Positions 16,126-23,667 of a stretch of 23,667 bases of DNA are shown piece by piece. Origin of the DNA: Candidatus Hydrogenedens sp. (GTDB lineage Bacteria; Hydrogenedentota; Hydrogenedentia; Hydrogenedentales; Hydrogenedentaceae); NCBI GenBank assembly GCA_035361075.1, contig DAOSBX010000046.1:1-23667 (forward strand), given 5' to 3'. Each line of letters begins with the position of its first letter. Within the stretch, counting starts at the first letter, position 1. The notes below the pieces were generated by a model that was not told the DNA's origin, ran no database searches, and saw only the letters and a list, made by a program, of their open reading frames with translations. The position numbers and the translations under genes were made by a program.

Positions 16126-19100
16126 ATGTTTTTTGAACTTTTTGTTCTAATTTTATGTGTTTTTATCATGTTGGGTATGGCAGAAAATTCTAATGTGGAG
16201 GAATGGGAAAATCCTGATATTATTGGAATTAATAAAATGCCTCCACATTGCACGTTTATGCCATTTCCATCTGAGGAATTAGCATCTACAAATGATAGGA
16301 CAAAATCGCCTTATTATATGTCATTATCTGGCACATGGAAGTTTCATTGGGTTCCCGTTCCTGAGCAGAAGCCTAAAGATTTTCATCATGTAGATTTTGA
16401 TGATTCTAATTGGACGGAGATTCCTGTTCCTTCCCATCCAGAATTGTTTGGTTATGGTAAGCCGATATACACAAATATTCAATATCCATTCTGGCCTGTA
16501 AATCCTCCATATATACCGCATGATGATAATCCAGTATCTTCGTATCGTAGGATATTTGAGGTTCCAGAGGCATGGAAAGGTAGGGAAATTCATTTAGTAT
16601 TTGATGGAGCAATGAGTGCTTTGTATGTATGGGTAAATGGGACATTTGTTGGGTATAGTCAGGACAGTATGACGCCTGCAGAATTTGATATTACGCCGTA
16701 TTTGAAAGAAAAAGAAAATCTTCTTGCGGTTCAGGTATTTCGTTATTGTGATGGCAGTTATCTTGAAGATCAGGATAAATGGAGGGTAAGTGGAATCTAT
16801 CGTGATGTATATCTCTGTGCTTTGTCAGATGTTCATATTGATGATTATTTTTTCAAAACGGAGTTGTCTAACAATTATCAGAAGGCTACGGTCTCATGCG
16901 ACATTCAGGTTAGAATCTCTAAAAAGGATATAAAGGATGTTATTATTGACATTGATGTTGTAGACCCTTCAGGGAAAAAGGTGGGTACCTATTCTACGGA
17001 GAAGATTAATGACGTAAAACATGAAGATGGAACAAGCCATGTTCATTTTAAATCTCAATTTGATATAGAAAATCCGTATTTGTGGTCAGCTGAAACACCG
17101 TATTTATATCAGTGTTTTATCAGGCTACACGAAAAGGGCAAACTTGCTGATGTTTATCCACAACGACTCGGTATTCGTGAGGTAAAGATAGAAAAAGGGG
17201 TTCTTTATATTAATGGGAAGCAAGTAAAATTAAAGGGAGTAAACCGCCATGAGATTTGTGCGGAATCTGTTCATGTTATGTCGAAGGAGCAGATGATAGA
17301 GGATTTAAAAATAATCAAAAGGCATAATATTAATACTGTCCGTACATGTCATTATCCCGACCAGCCAATGTGGTATGACCTTTGTGATGAATGGGGATTA
17401 TATATTATCGATGAAGCAAATATTGAGTCCCATGGGATGGGTTATGAATTGGAGAGAACATTAGGAAATAAACCTGAATGGGAGAAGGCACATGTTGCAC
17501 GTGTTGAAGCGATGGTGCACCGTGATAAAAATCATCCATGTGTTATATTTTGGTCGTTGGGAAATGAAGCAGGTAGTGGATGTAACTTTGAAGCATGTGC
17601 GAAGAAGGTTCGCGAGATAGACTCATCACGTCCTGTTCATTATGAACGGATGAATGAAATAGCGGATGTCCATAGCGAGATGTACACGCCACTTTGGGAT
17701 ATGCTCAAATTTGTGGCTCATAATCCAGAGAGGGCATTTTTCCTTTGTGAGTATGCTCATTCTATGGGAAATAGCACAGGCAATTTGCAGGATTATTGGG
17801 ATGTGATTGAAGCCCATAAGACATTAATAGGTGCTTGTATTTGGGATTTTGCTGACCAGGGGATTAAAAAGCCTTTGCCAGAAGAGGTGGCAGGCAAAAC
17901 GGGGAAGAAATATTTCTGGGCGTATGGAGGTGATTTTGGGGATAAACCTAATGATGGAAATTTCTGCTGTAATGGAATAGTTCAACCTGACCGAAAACCG
18001 AATCCAGGGTTATATGAGGTTAGGAAGGTTTATCAGAATATAAAGGTGAAGCCAGTTGATTTACAGAGAGGAATTGTAAAGGTTATTAATAATTATGGGT
18101 TTATAAATTTAAAAACATTTGATTGGGTCTGGACACTTGAAGAAGACGGTGTCCCTATTCAAGAAGGAAAGTTACCTTCTCTTTCTGTGCCTCCGCAGTC
18201 CGAGTGTGAGGTTACTATTCCTTTCCAGAAAGTAAATCCTGTTATTGGGGCGGAGTATCGGCTTTTGATGGAATTTAAGTTGAAAGAACCAACTTTATGG
18301 GCAGATGCGGGCTTTACAATTGCGTGGGAACAACTGAATTTACCATGGTCAAACAGTAGTTCGAAAACTCAGGGTGTTTTACAAGAAGAAGTAAAGAAGT
18401 ATCCTATTCAGATTGAAAAGAAGAATGATGTATTGTCGTTAAAGAATGAAATGTTTAATTTGGTGTTTGATTGGAATAAGGGATTATTGACGTCATACTT
18501 TGCTTTTGGCAAACCTATGATTACAGGGGAAATGATACCAAATTTCTGGAGACCTCCGACGGATAATGACCGTGGAAATAATATGCCATGGAGGCTTGAT
18601 GTATGGAAAAAATCAACTTATGAACGGACGTTGTTGTTTAGGAATATTAATAAGATAGATGATTATAACATTGAAATTCGTTTTGGGTTTGAATTACCTG
18701 CGGAACGTTCTCAATTAATTATTCAGTATTTTGTGAAGAATAAAGGGGAGGTATTTATACAATATGAATTTATTCCTAAGGGGGCTGAATTGCCAGAAAT
18801 ACCGAGAATTGGAATGCAGACGAAAGTGGCTTGTGATTTGCAATCAGTTATTTGGTATGGGAGAGGACCCCATGAGAATTATTGTGACCGTAAAACAGGT
18901 GCACCTATTCGGGAATATGCGTTATGTGCAAAAGAGATGTTTCATCATTATGTGCGTCCTCAAGAAAATGGGAATCGGACAGAGGTTCGTTGGATAACAC
19001 TGTTAGATGAGAAAGATAATGGGATGATGATAGTCGGATTGCAACCGATGGAGTTCAGTATATGGCATTGCTCCATGGAAGATATTGAAAATAGTATGCA

Positions 19101-19317
19101 TGATTATGAATTGCCAGAAAGGGATTTTCAGACATTAAATATTGATTATTTACAAATGGGAGTTGGTGGAGATGATAGTTGGGGTGCTTTGCCTCATGAG
19201 GAATATCAGATAAAACCGAAGAAGTATCAGTATTCGTTTGTAATGCTACCTATAAAGGCAGGTTCGCGAAATCAATTTAGGGAGTTATATAGAAAATATA
19301 TATCAGAGAAGTTTTAG
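16126..19317 (+). CDS. lacZ: Exported GH2 beta-galactosidase (LacZ type)
   Basis: The protein (1063 residues from this start) is a glycoside hydrolase family 2 beta-galactosidase. Domain order is LacZ-like: a sugar-binding jelly roll (about 40-225, with VFDGAMSALYVWVNG), an immunoglobulin-like domain, the catalytic barrel (about 345-640), a second beta domain, and a C-terminal domain (about 770-1060) with YGRGPHENYCDR and ALPHEEYQI. The acid/base is Glu481 in SLGNEAGSG and the nucleophile Glu542 in LCEYAHSMGN. Unlike E. coli LacZ it opens with a hydrophobic signal peptide (about 1-19), so it likely acts in the periplasm on galactosides from plant or host glycans. A TTG at 16120 could extend the frame, but AAAGGAG at 16113-16119 fits ATG 16126. 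It converges on rpoN 20 bases later without a visible terminator. Confidence 0.94.
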   Translation: MFFELFVLILCVFIMLGMAENSNVEEWENPDIIGINKMPPHCTFMPFPSEELASTNDRTKSPYYMSLSGTWKFHWVPVPEQKPKDFHHVDFDDSNWTEIPVPSHPELFGYGKPIYTNIQYPFWPVNPPYIPHDDNPVSSYRRIFEVPEAWKGREIHLVFDGAMSALYVWVNGTFVGYSQDSMTPAEFDITPYLKEKENLLAVQVFRYCDGSYLEDQDKWRVSGIYRDVYLCALSDVHIDDYFFKTELSNNYQKATVSCDIQVRISKKDIKDVIIDIDVVDPSGKKVGTYSTEKINDVKHEDGTSHVHFKSQFDIENPYLWSAETPYLYQCFIRLHEKGKLADVYPQRLGIREVKIEKGVLYINGKQVKLKGVNRHEICAESVHVMSKEQMIEDLKIIKRHNINTVRTCHYPDQPMWYDLCDEWGLYIIDEANIESHGMGYELERTLGNKPEWEKAHVARVEAMVHRDKNHPCVIFWSLGNEAGSGCNFEACAKKVREIDSSRPVHYERMNEIADVHSEMYTPLWDMLKFVAHNPERAFFLCEYAHSMGNSTGNLQDYWDVIEAHKTLIGACIWDFADQGIKKPLPEEVAGKTGKKYFWAYGGDFGDKPNDGNFCCNGIVQPDRKPNPGLYEVRKVYQNIKVKPVDLQRGIVKVINNYGFINLKTFDWVWTLEEDGVPIQEGKLPSLSVPPQSECEVTIPFQKVNPVIGAEYRLLMEFKLKEPTLWADAGFTIAWEQLNLPWSNSSSKTQGVLQEEVKKYPIQIEKKNDVLSLKNEMFNLVFDWNKGLLTSYFAFGKPMITGEMIPNFWRPPTDNDRGNNMPWRLDVWKKSTYERTLLFRNINKIDDYNIEIRFGFELPAERSQLIIQYFVKNKGEVFIQYEFIPKGAELPEIPRIGMQTKVACDLQSVIWYGRGPHENYCDRKTGAPIREYALCAKEMFHHYVRPQENGNRTEVRWITLLDEKDNGMMIVGLQPMEFSIWHCSMEDIENSMHDYELPERDFQTLNIDYLQMGVGGDDSWGALPHEEYQIKPKKYQYSFVMLPIKAGSRNQFRELYRKYISEKF

Positions 19318-19337
19318 TTATGAAGAAAACAGAAACT

Positions 19338-20837
19338 TTATTTTGAGTATACTTTCCTCTCAAATGCGTTTGGAATATTCATTTCTTCTCGATATTTGGT
19401 TACGGTTCTTCGTGCTATTTTAATGCCTTCTTGTTTTTGAACCTGTTCGGCTATTTGCTGGTCGCTCAATGGTTTTGATTTGTCTTCTTCATCAATGATT
19501 CGTTGAATGATTGTTTTGATAGTCCGTGATGAAATTTCTTTCTCGCTGGTTTCAGATTTTTTACCCCCTGTGAAGAAGTATTTTAATTCAAAGATTCCTT
19601 GAGGGGTAGACATATATTTTTTCGCAATGCATCTTGAAATTGTGGATTCATGGATTCCTAATCGGCTGGAAATATCTTTGTATGTCATTGGTTTTAAGTA
19701 TTCAACACCATTTCTGATAAAATCTTCCTGTAGGGTCACGATTTCTTTGGCAACTCTGTAAAGGGTAGAGTTTCTTAAATCGATACACCTTTTGAGGCGT
19801 ATGGCAGACTCTTTATATTTGCGAAGTTGAGCCTTATCCTCACTGGGTAAACGTTTTATTTGTTCCTTAGGTATTGTTTCTACGATTTTGATACTCGGGG
19901 TGATTTTATCTTCCAGTTCAATAGTAATCTCGTCTTCTTCATTTATCTTTACTATAATATCTGGAATGATATATTCAGGTTCCTCGGCAAATTCATGTCC
20001 AGGATAAGGATTTAATGTGTCTCGGAGTAGTTTAATGAGTTCTTCGACCTCATGGGGTTTTATATTCAATCCTTTTGCAATTTTCAATATTTGCCGATGA
20101 ATAATCTCATCATGATATTCTTCAATCAGTTTTTGTAAGAAGGGATTATCAGGGAAAAGACGTTTTACTTGAATTAAAAGGCATTCTTTTAAATCTCTGG
20201 CACCTACGCCAGGAGGGTCAAGACTCTGGATTTTTTTAAGTATTTTTTCTATGTCCTCCGTTGAGGTATTGAATGCTTTTGCAATTTCTTCAATATCACC
20301 AACAAAATAACCTCTTTGGTCGATGCTCGCTATAATGCTTTCGCCAATTTCAATCTCTTTCTCGTTGTCTGTATCTATTCTTAGTTGTTTTATTAGAAAA
20401 CTTCTTAATGACTCATGATATTTTTGGTTTGCAAAGCGTTTTTCTGCCCACTCGTCTATATCGGGGTTATAACTTAAATTTGTGGGATTTTTGTATCTAT
20501 CATCATCTTTTTCTAAATCAAAATATTTCTGATTGGCTTCTTCTTGTTCATATTCATAATCATTTTCATCATCGATATCAGGTTCGTCACGAGTATGAAT
20601 AGGTGTAGTTTCGGTAATGGTTGAGGTATTTTCTGTCTCAAATAAATCGTCTGTTGTTGGCGTTTCTACCAGATCGTGATATTCTAATTCGATAAGAGGG
20701 TTTCCATCTGCCTCTTGATGAATATATTGTTCTAATTCATAAATTGGCATTTGTAAAATTTGTAAGGATTGAGTCTGAAATAGGGATAATTGAAGTTCCT
20801 GTCGTTGTTGTAATGTTTGTCTGGCTTCTAACTTCAT
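19338..20837 (-). CDS. rpoN: RNA polymerase sigma-54 factor
   Basis: The 499-residue protein is sigma-54, which directs RNA polymerase to -24/-12 promoters and needs AAA+ activators. Region I (1-50) is the Gln/Leu-rich activator-interacting segment with LQILQMPIYELEQYI. Region II (about 51-115) is strongly acidic. The core-binding domain follows, with SLDPPGVGARDLKECL at 205-220. The helix-turn-helix reads MTYKDISSRLGIHESTISR (384-402), and the RpoN box ARRTVTKYRE is at 475-484. Length is normal. AGGGA lies about nine bases before ATG 20837. The gene is divergent from the dockerin-like gene, and the minus-strand copy of TGTTATAAT in the palindrome at 20952-20969 could be its promoter, with a leader of about 115 bases. 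Confidence 0.98.
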   Translation of the reverse strand: MKLEARQTLQQRQELQLSLFQTQSLQILQMPIYELEQYIHQEADGNPLIELEYHDLVETPTTDDLFETENTSTITETTPIHTRDEPDIDDENDYEYEQEEANQKYFDLEKDDDRYKNPTNLSYNPDIDEWAEKRFANQKYHESLRSFLIKQLRIDTDNEKEIEIGESIIASIDQRGYFVGDIEEIAKAFNTSTEDIEKILKKIQSLDPPGVGARDLKECLLIQVKRLFPDNPFLQKLIEEYHDEIIHRQILKIAKGLNIKPHEVEELIKLLRDTLNPYPGHEFAEEPEYIIPDIIVKINEEDEITIELEDKITPSIKIVETIPKEQIKRLPSEDKAQLRKYKESAIRLKRCIDLRNSTLYRVAKEIVTLQEDFIRNGVEYLKPMTYKDISSRLGIHESTISRCIAKKYMSTPQGIFELKYFFTGGKKSETSEKEISSRTIKTIIQRIIDEEDKSKPLSDQQIAEQVQKQEGIKIARRTVTKYREEMNIPNAFERKVYSK

Positions 20838-20951
20838 TAAATTTGTCCCTATCGAATCGCTCTTGTTTATAATTGAAATTAGTGATTTACAAAATTACAT
20901 AAAATATTTTACCAAAAAAGTGAAAATTTGATACTAATTAATTCATATTTG

Positions 20952-20969
20952 TGTTATAATATTATAACA
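20952..20969. promoter_or_regulatory. Symmetric bidirectional extended -10 (18-bp perfect palindrome)
   Basis: The 18 bases TGTTATAATATTATAACA equal their own reverse complement. Read on either strand they give TGTTATAAT, a consensus -10 with TG extension. On the plus strand transcription would start near 20967 toward the dockerin-like gene; on the minus strand near 20954 toward rpoN. TTGATA at 20928-20933 is the nearest -35-like box for the plus strand, but its spacer is 21 bases. The same site could also be an operator. Confidence 0.5.
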
Positions 20970-20991
20970 AGAGAAGGTAAGAGGCTAAATA

Positions 20992-21441
20992 ATGAAATTT
21001 AGTTTACATGTGTTGATTATATTAGTATTGATTATTTATTCGCTATCAGGGATAAATTTAAATAGCAAAACGAATGTGGTCGCATGGCAGGCTGTATTAA
21101 CATCAATTCTCACTCAAACGAATGGATTAGATGTTACTATATTAAATAACGATGTTAATGGGGACACAAAGGTTGATGTATGTGATTTGTGTGTGATTGT
21201 GAACAAGATGAAACAGAATGATGGGAACGTTCCAAAATCCAGAAATATTAAGAACCAGTATGTGTGTTTACATATACGATATGAGGATATAAACAAAAGT
21301 GTAAATGAAAGTAAAGAAACGAACAGTTTTGATGAAAACGAATTTGAAGAAATACAGATGTTACGTGTATTAAAAAATTATTTGGAGAGAAATGTTAAGA
21401 CAGTTGATATCCTGTATATATCCCCGCCTTTACGATGTTAA
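20992..21441 (+). CDS. Small secreted dockerin-like protein
   Basis: The 149-residue protein has a signal peptide or N-terminal anchor (1-20). A single calcium-loop motif follows, DVNGDTKVDVCDL, with Asp54, Asn56, Asp58, Lys60, Asp62 and Asp65 at the positions of a dockerin type I half-repeat. Dockerins normally have two such loops; only one is clear here. The stretch at 29-42 (VAWQAVLTSILTQ) is helical. Residues 80-149 are charged, with no domain I recognise, and the protein ends in Cys. AAGAGG precedes ATG 20992 by about nine bases. It is divergent from rpoN and 86 bases before the EF-hand protein gene, which has its own promoter. Its role may be calcium-dependent surface assembly, but this is inference. 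Confidence 0.6.
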   Translation: MKFSLHVLIILVLIIYSLSGINLNSKTNVVAWQAVLTSILTQTNGLDVTILNNDVNGDTKVDVCDLCVIVNKMKQNDGNVPKSRNIKNQYVCLHIRYEDINKSVNESKETNSFDENEFEEIQMLRVLKNYLERNVKTVDILYISPPLRC

Positions 21442-21460
21442 ATAAAAATTAATTTTCCAG

Positions 21461-21490
21461 TTGTTTATAATAACTTTTATGTGGTACAAT
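21461..21490 (+). promoter_or_regulatory. Promoter of the EF-hand repeat protein gene
   Basis: TGGTACAAT at 21482-21490 is an extended -10 with one mismatch to TATAAT. TTGTTT at 21461-21466 is an 18-base spacer upstream and shares TTG with the -35 consensus. Transcription would start near 21497, 31 bases before the ATG. Confidence 0.45.
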
Positions 21491-21527
21491 TTAAAGAAAT
21501 TAAAATTAATAGAAGGAGAATAAAAAA

Positions 21528-23667
21528 ATGAATAACAGGAAGTTAAATTTGAAGAAAGTACGTTGGATTTTATGGGCTTTATTAATTAGTTGTTTTATTT
21601 ATATATGCCCAGCAGGAGCACAAACAGACGCAGAGGTAGATTATTGTAATATTCCTAATTGCAGTAATTTAATACCAGGTCCTCTGTATACAGAAAGTTT
21701 TGAAAATTCAATGAGGGAATTATATACGAAAATCCCATTAATTGGAGGAAATCCTGATAATCTTGATTTGGACTTTGATGGGATGAAGGATACCGCTCAG
21801 GCTCGTTTATTCGATACGATTATGGAAAGTTTTTCATTGATTGGTGGGATACCTACCCGTAATTGTATTTATTGGGCTTATGTAGGCAATCGTTTGAAGG
21901 TTGAAGCGTTGGCTCTTGCTATACAAGCAGGCTGGCCATCCTATTTAGGAACGCCACCAGACCTTGAAGGTATGAAAACCTTTTTCGCAGCACTGGCAAC
22001 AATGGGGAACACAGCGATTATTAATACTATTCTATCAGCGTTGAATTGGATAATTCCTGACTTACCCGACCTTTCCTTATTAGAATTGGATGGCTCAAAT
22101 ATTGTTTATCTAAATGCCAAAGGTGATGCGGATTTGGACGGTGTCTGCAATATTGGTGAATACAAAGCATGGGTTTTGAACACACCTGCTGACTTTGATG
22201 CATTTGTGAATGCGGCTATTAATAGTAGTATTACAGATTATTACGGTGGTTGTCCTGCTTGTGGGACAGAAGGAGCCGTTGAAGGTGAAGGCGAAGGTGG
22301 AGGTCCACCTCCTTGTAATATGCGTTCTGATGAAAACTATTTTGCATTGTTAGTAATGTTTGGTGATACAAATGGTGATGGTAAGTTAACAAAAAATGAA
22401 TTAAAAGCCTTTGTAACAGGTTTCCTTTTAGATTTAGGATGGTGGCTAATTGATAAAGACGGTGATGGTTTTATGTCCTTTGATGAATTTGTAGCCAGTA
22501 ATCGTTTGGGTGGACTTTTACCTGCAAACCTTGATTCAAATGGAGATAATCAGGTAACTCTAACAGAAATAAGACAATTAAGTTCAAAGATTACGCAAGA
22601 CCAATTTAATCAGCATGATGTTGATGGTAATGGCTATCTTGACTGCATCGAGATGATGGGTCCACTTCCAGAATCCTGCTATGCTGAATGGTGTTGGGAT
22701 ACATGTAATCAGACCGCAGTAAGTGCGGGATTTGAAACTGCATTACGTAGTTTGTATGGACTTGCTACCTGGCTTGGATTAAATCCTGACACAGCTGATA
22801 TAGACGGAAATGGAATGTATGATGTGGCTCAGGCAAGGTTATTGGATTATATTCTTGCCCATCCGGAATTGCCTGTTTTCTGCTGTGTGAAGAACGCATA
22901 CATGAATAATCGTGTTGTGGCTCAAGGAAAATGGGAATCTATTCCCCTTATTGGACAGGTATTTACACCTACTACTTTTATTAATGTAATTGCTGGGGTT
23001 TTAACGACAGGGGAGCAGTCATTAATCAACTCCGTTGTAAGTATCATTGATACACTATTATTCTGGACAACATTTACCCTTAATGAATATGATCTAACAG
23101 CTGGGCAATATCTTACATCAGCAGGTGACCCCGATTTTGATGGAGTTTGTAATGTGGGTGAATATAAAGCCTATGTGTCTGCACCCACGGATATAGATAC
23201 CTTTATACTTGCATCTTTAGATATTAATCAGGCAGTAAATGGTGGTGGTTGCCCACTTTGTCCAGGTACTTATGAAGGCGAACCCCCTTGTAATATTGAG
23301 GATATTACGCATTATTATTATATCTTGATTATGTTTGGTGATACAGATGGAAATGGATTATTATCCAAGGAAGAACTTAAAGCCATTACAGGTTGGAGTG
23401 ATACCGCTTTGTCATTGTGGGGGCTGGTTGATACAAATGGCGATAATCAGTTATCTCTTGAAGAGTTTTCTAAAGTAGAATGGTTGTATAACCTATTGCC
23501 AGGATTAGATGGGAATAATGATGGTGCCCTTACGCTTATAGAATTGCAAAACTTGAATTCAAATATAACAGTTGACCAATTAAATGCGGTGGATTTAAAT
23601 CAGAACGGTGCACTTGATTGTGAAGACTTTGTGTTTGCAGAAGGTGAAGGTGTGATTGAAGGAACTC
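21528..23667 (+). CDS. Large secreted EF-hand repeat protein with Glu-Gly linker (3' end outside window)
   Basis: The frame is open from ATG 21528 to the window edge (713 codons, no stop). AGAAGGAGA lies about eight bases before the ATG. A signal peptide spans about 1-33 (basic start, hydrophobic 13-26, then PAGAQT). Two tandem modules follow, about 41-383 and 384-705. Each begins with Cys-rich sequence and a DxDG-QARL loop (DFDGMKDTAQARL, DIDGNGMYDVAQARL), has a DGVCN-GEYKA loop, then a paired-Cys segment and a linker (EGEGEGG at 252-258; shorter YEGEPP in the second). It then carries four EF-hand loops starting at 280, 309, 336 and 364, and at 605, 635, 661 and 689. A third linker begins at the edge. 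It is probably a calcium-stabilised surface or matrix protein. No enzymatic domain is visible. Confidence 0.85.
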   Translation, partial: MNNRKLNLKKVRWILWALLISCFIYICPAGAQTDAEVDYCNIPNCSNLIPGPLYTESFENSMRELYTKIPLIGGNPDNLDLDFDGMKDTAQARLFDTIMESFSLIGGIPTRNCIYWAYVGNRLKVEALALAIQAGWPSYLGTPPDLEGMKTFFAALATMGNTAIINTILSALNWIIPDLPDLSLLELDGSNIVYLNAKGDADLDGVCNIGEYKAWVLNTPADFDAFVNAAINSSITDYYGGCPACGTEGAVEGEGEGGGPPPCNMRSDENYFALLVMFGDTNGDGKLTKNELKAFVTGFLLDLGWWLIDKDGDGFMSFDEFVASNRLGGLLPANLDSNGDNQVTLTEIRQLSSKITQDQFNQHDVDGNGYLDCIEMMGPLPESCYAEWCWDTCNQTAVSAGFETALRSLYGLATWLGLNPDTADIDGNGMYDVAQARLLDYILAHPELPVFCCVKNAYMNNRVVAQGKWESIPLIGQVFTPTTFINVIAGVLTTGEQSLINSVVSIIDTLLFWTTFTLNEYDLTAGQYLTSAGDPDFDGVCNVGEYKAYVSAPTDIDTFILASLDINQAVNGGGCPLCPGTYEGEPPCNIEDITHYYYILIMFGDTDGNGLLSKEELKAITGWSDTALSLWGLVDTNGDNQLSLEEFSKVEWLYNLLPGLDGNNDGALTLIELQNLNSNITVDQLNAVDLNQNGALDCEDFVFAEGEGVIEGT

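Noticed and set aside
16321..16350. TGGCAC sequence resembling half of a sigma-54 -24/-12 promoter
   Set aside because: It lies inside the lacZ coding region and no TTGC follows at the required spacing. No convincing sigma-54 promoter was found in any intergenic region.
22360..23610. DNA-level tandem repeats in the EF-hand gene
   Set aside because: The repetition is at protein level; the nucleotide copies have diverged, so this is an old module duplication rather than a recent repeat or mobile element.

Overview
The window is AT-rich (roughly 60% or more A+T by eye) and gene-dense. It holds 14 protein genes, two of them cut by the window edges, and no tRNA, rRNA, CRISPR array or insertion sequence that I could see. 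All gaps between genes are under about 250 bases. The sigma-54 factor, AAGGAG-type ribosome sites and Sec signal peptides indicate a bacterium, and the exported proteins suggest a Gram-negative envelope. The last gene encodes a secreted protein with EF-hand loops and a short Glu-Gly repeat linker, next to a small dockerin-like protein. That style fits uncultured, polymer-degrading bacteria such as Hydrogenedentota or relatives in the Planctomycetes/Verrucomicrobia neighbourhood. This assignment is inference, not proof.

Left part (1-2690): a truncated response-regulator receiver domain reads leftwards off the edge. Divergent to it is an exported ceramidase-like zinc hydrolase, followed closely by a HAD-family hydrolase. 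A hairpin with a T-run closes this pair. A large acyl-CoA transferase (2691-4394, minus strand) converges on it.

Centre (4626-12892, plus strand): an envelope-type membrane protein (HAAS + PspC), a PLP enzyme of the sphingosine-1-phosphate lyase family, a secreted DUF4097-type beta-repeat protein, uvrA, and a URO-D/corrinoid-methyltransferase-fold protein. PspC and DUF4097 proteins are commonly linked in envelope stress modules. Here the lyase gene sits between them and has its own likely promoter.

Right part: a minus-strand operon runs rfbC, then a TAXI-like membrane receptor, then a YhaM-type HD nuclease; the last two genes overlap by ATGA. An exported LacZ-type beta-galactosidase diverges from rfbC. 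rpoN follows on the minus strand. Divergent from rpoN are the dockerin-like gene and the large EF-hand protein, which runs off the right edge.

The most interesting signals are the following. (1) A perfect 18-bp palindrome lies between rpoN and the dockerin-like gene and presents the same extended -10 element on both strands, so it looks like a symmetric bidirectional promoter. (2) A ceramidase-fold protein lacking the usual serine motif and an S1P-lyase-family enzyme lie within 4 kb of each other. (3) A membrane receptor with no TRAP permease is translationally coupled to an RNase. (4) A secreted protein is built from a duplicated module of about 320-350 residues, each with four EF-hand loops. 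(5) Perfect inverted repeats occur in five of the divergent or upstream regions.
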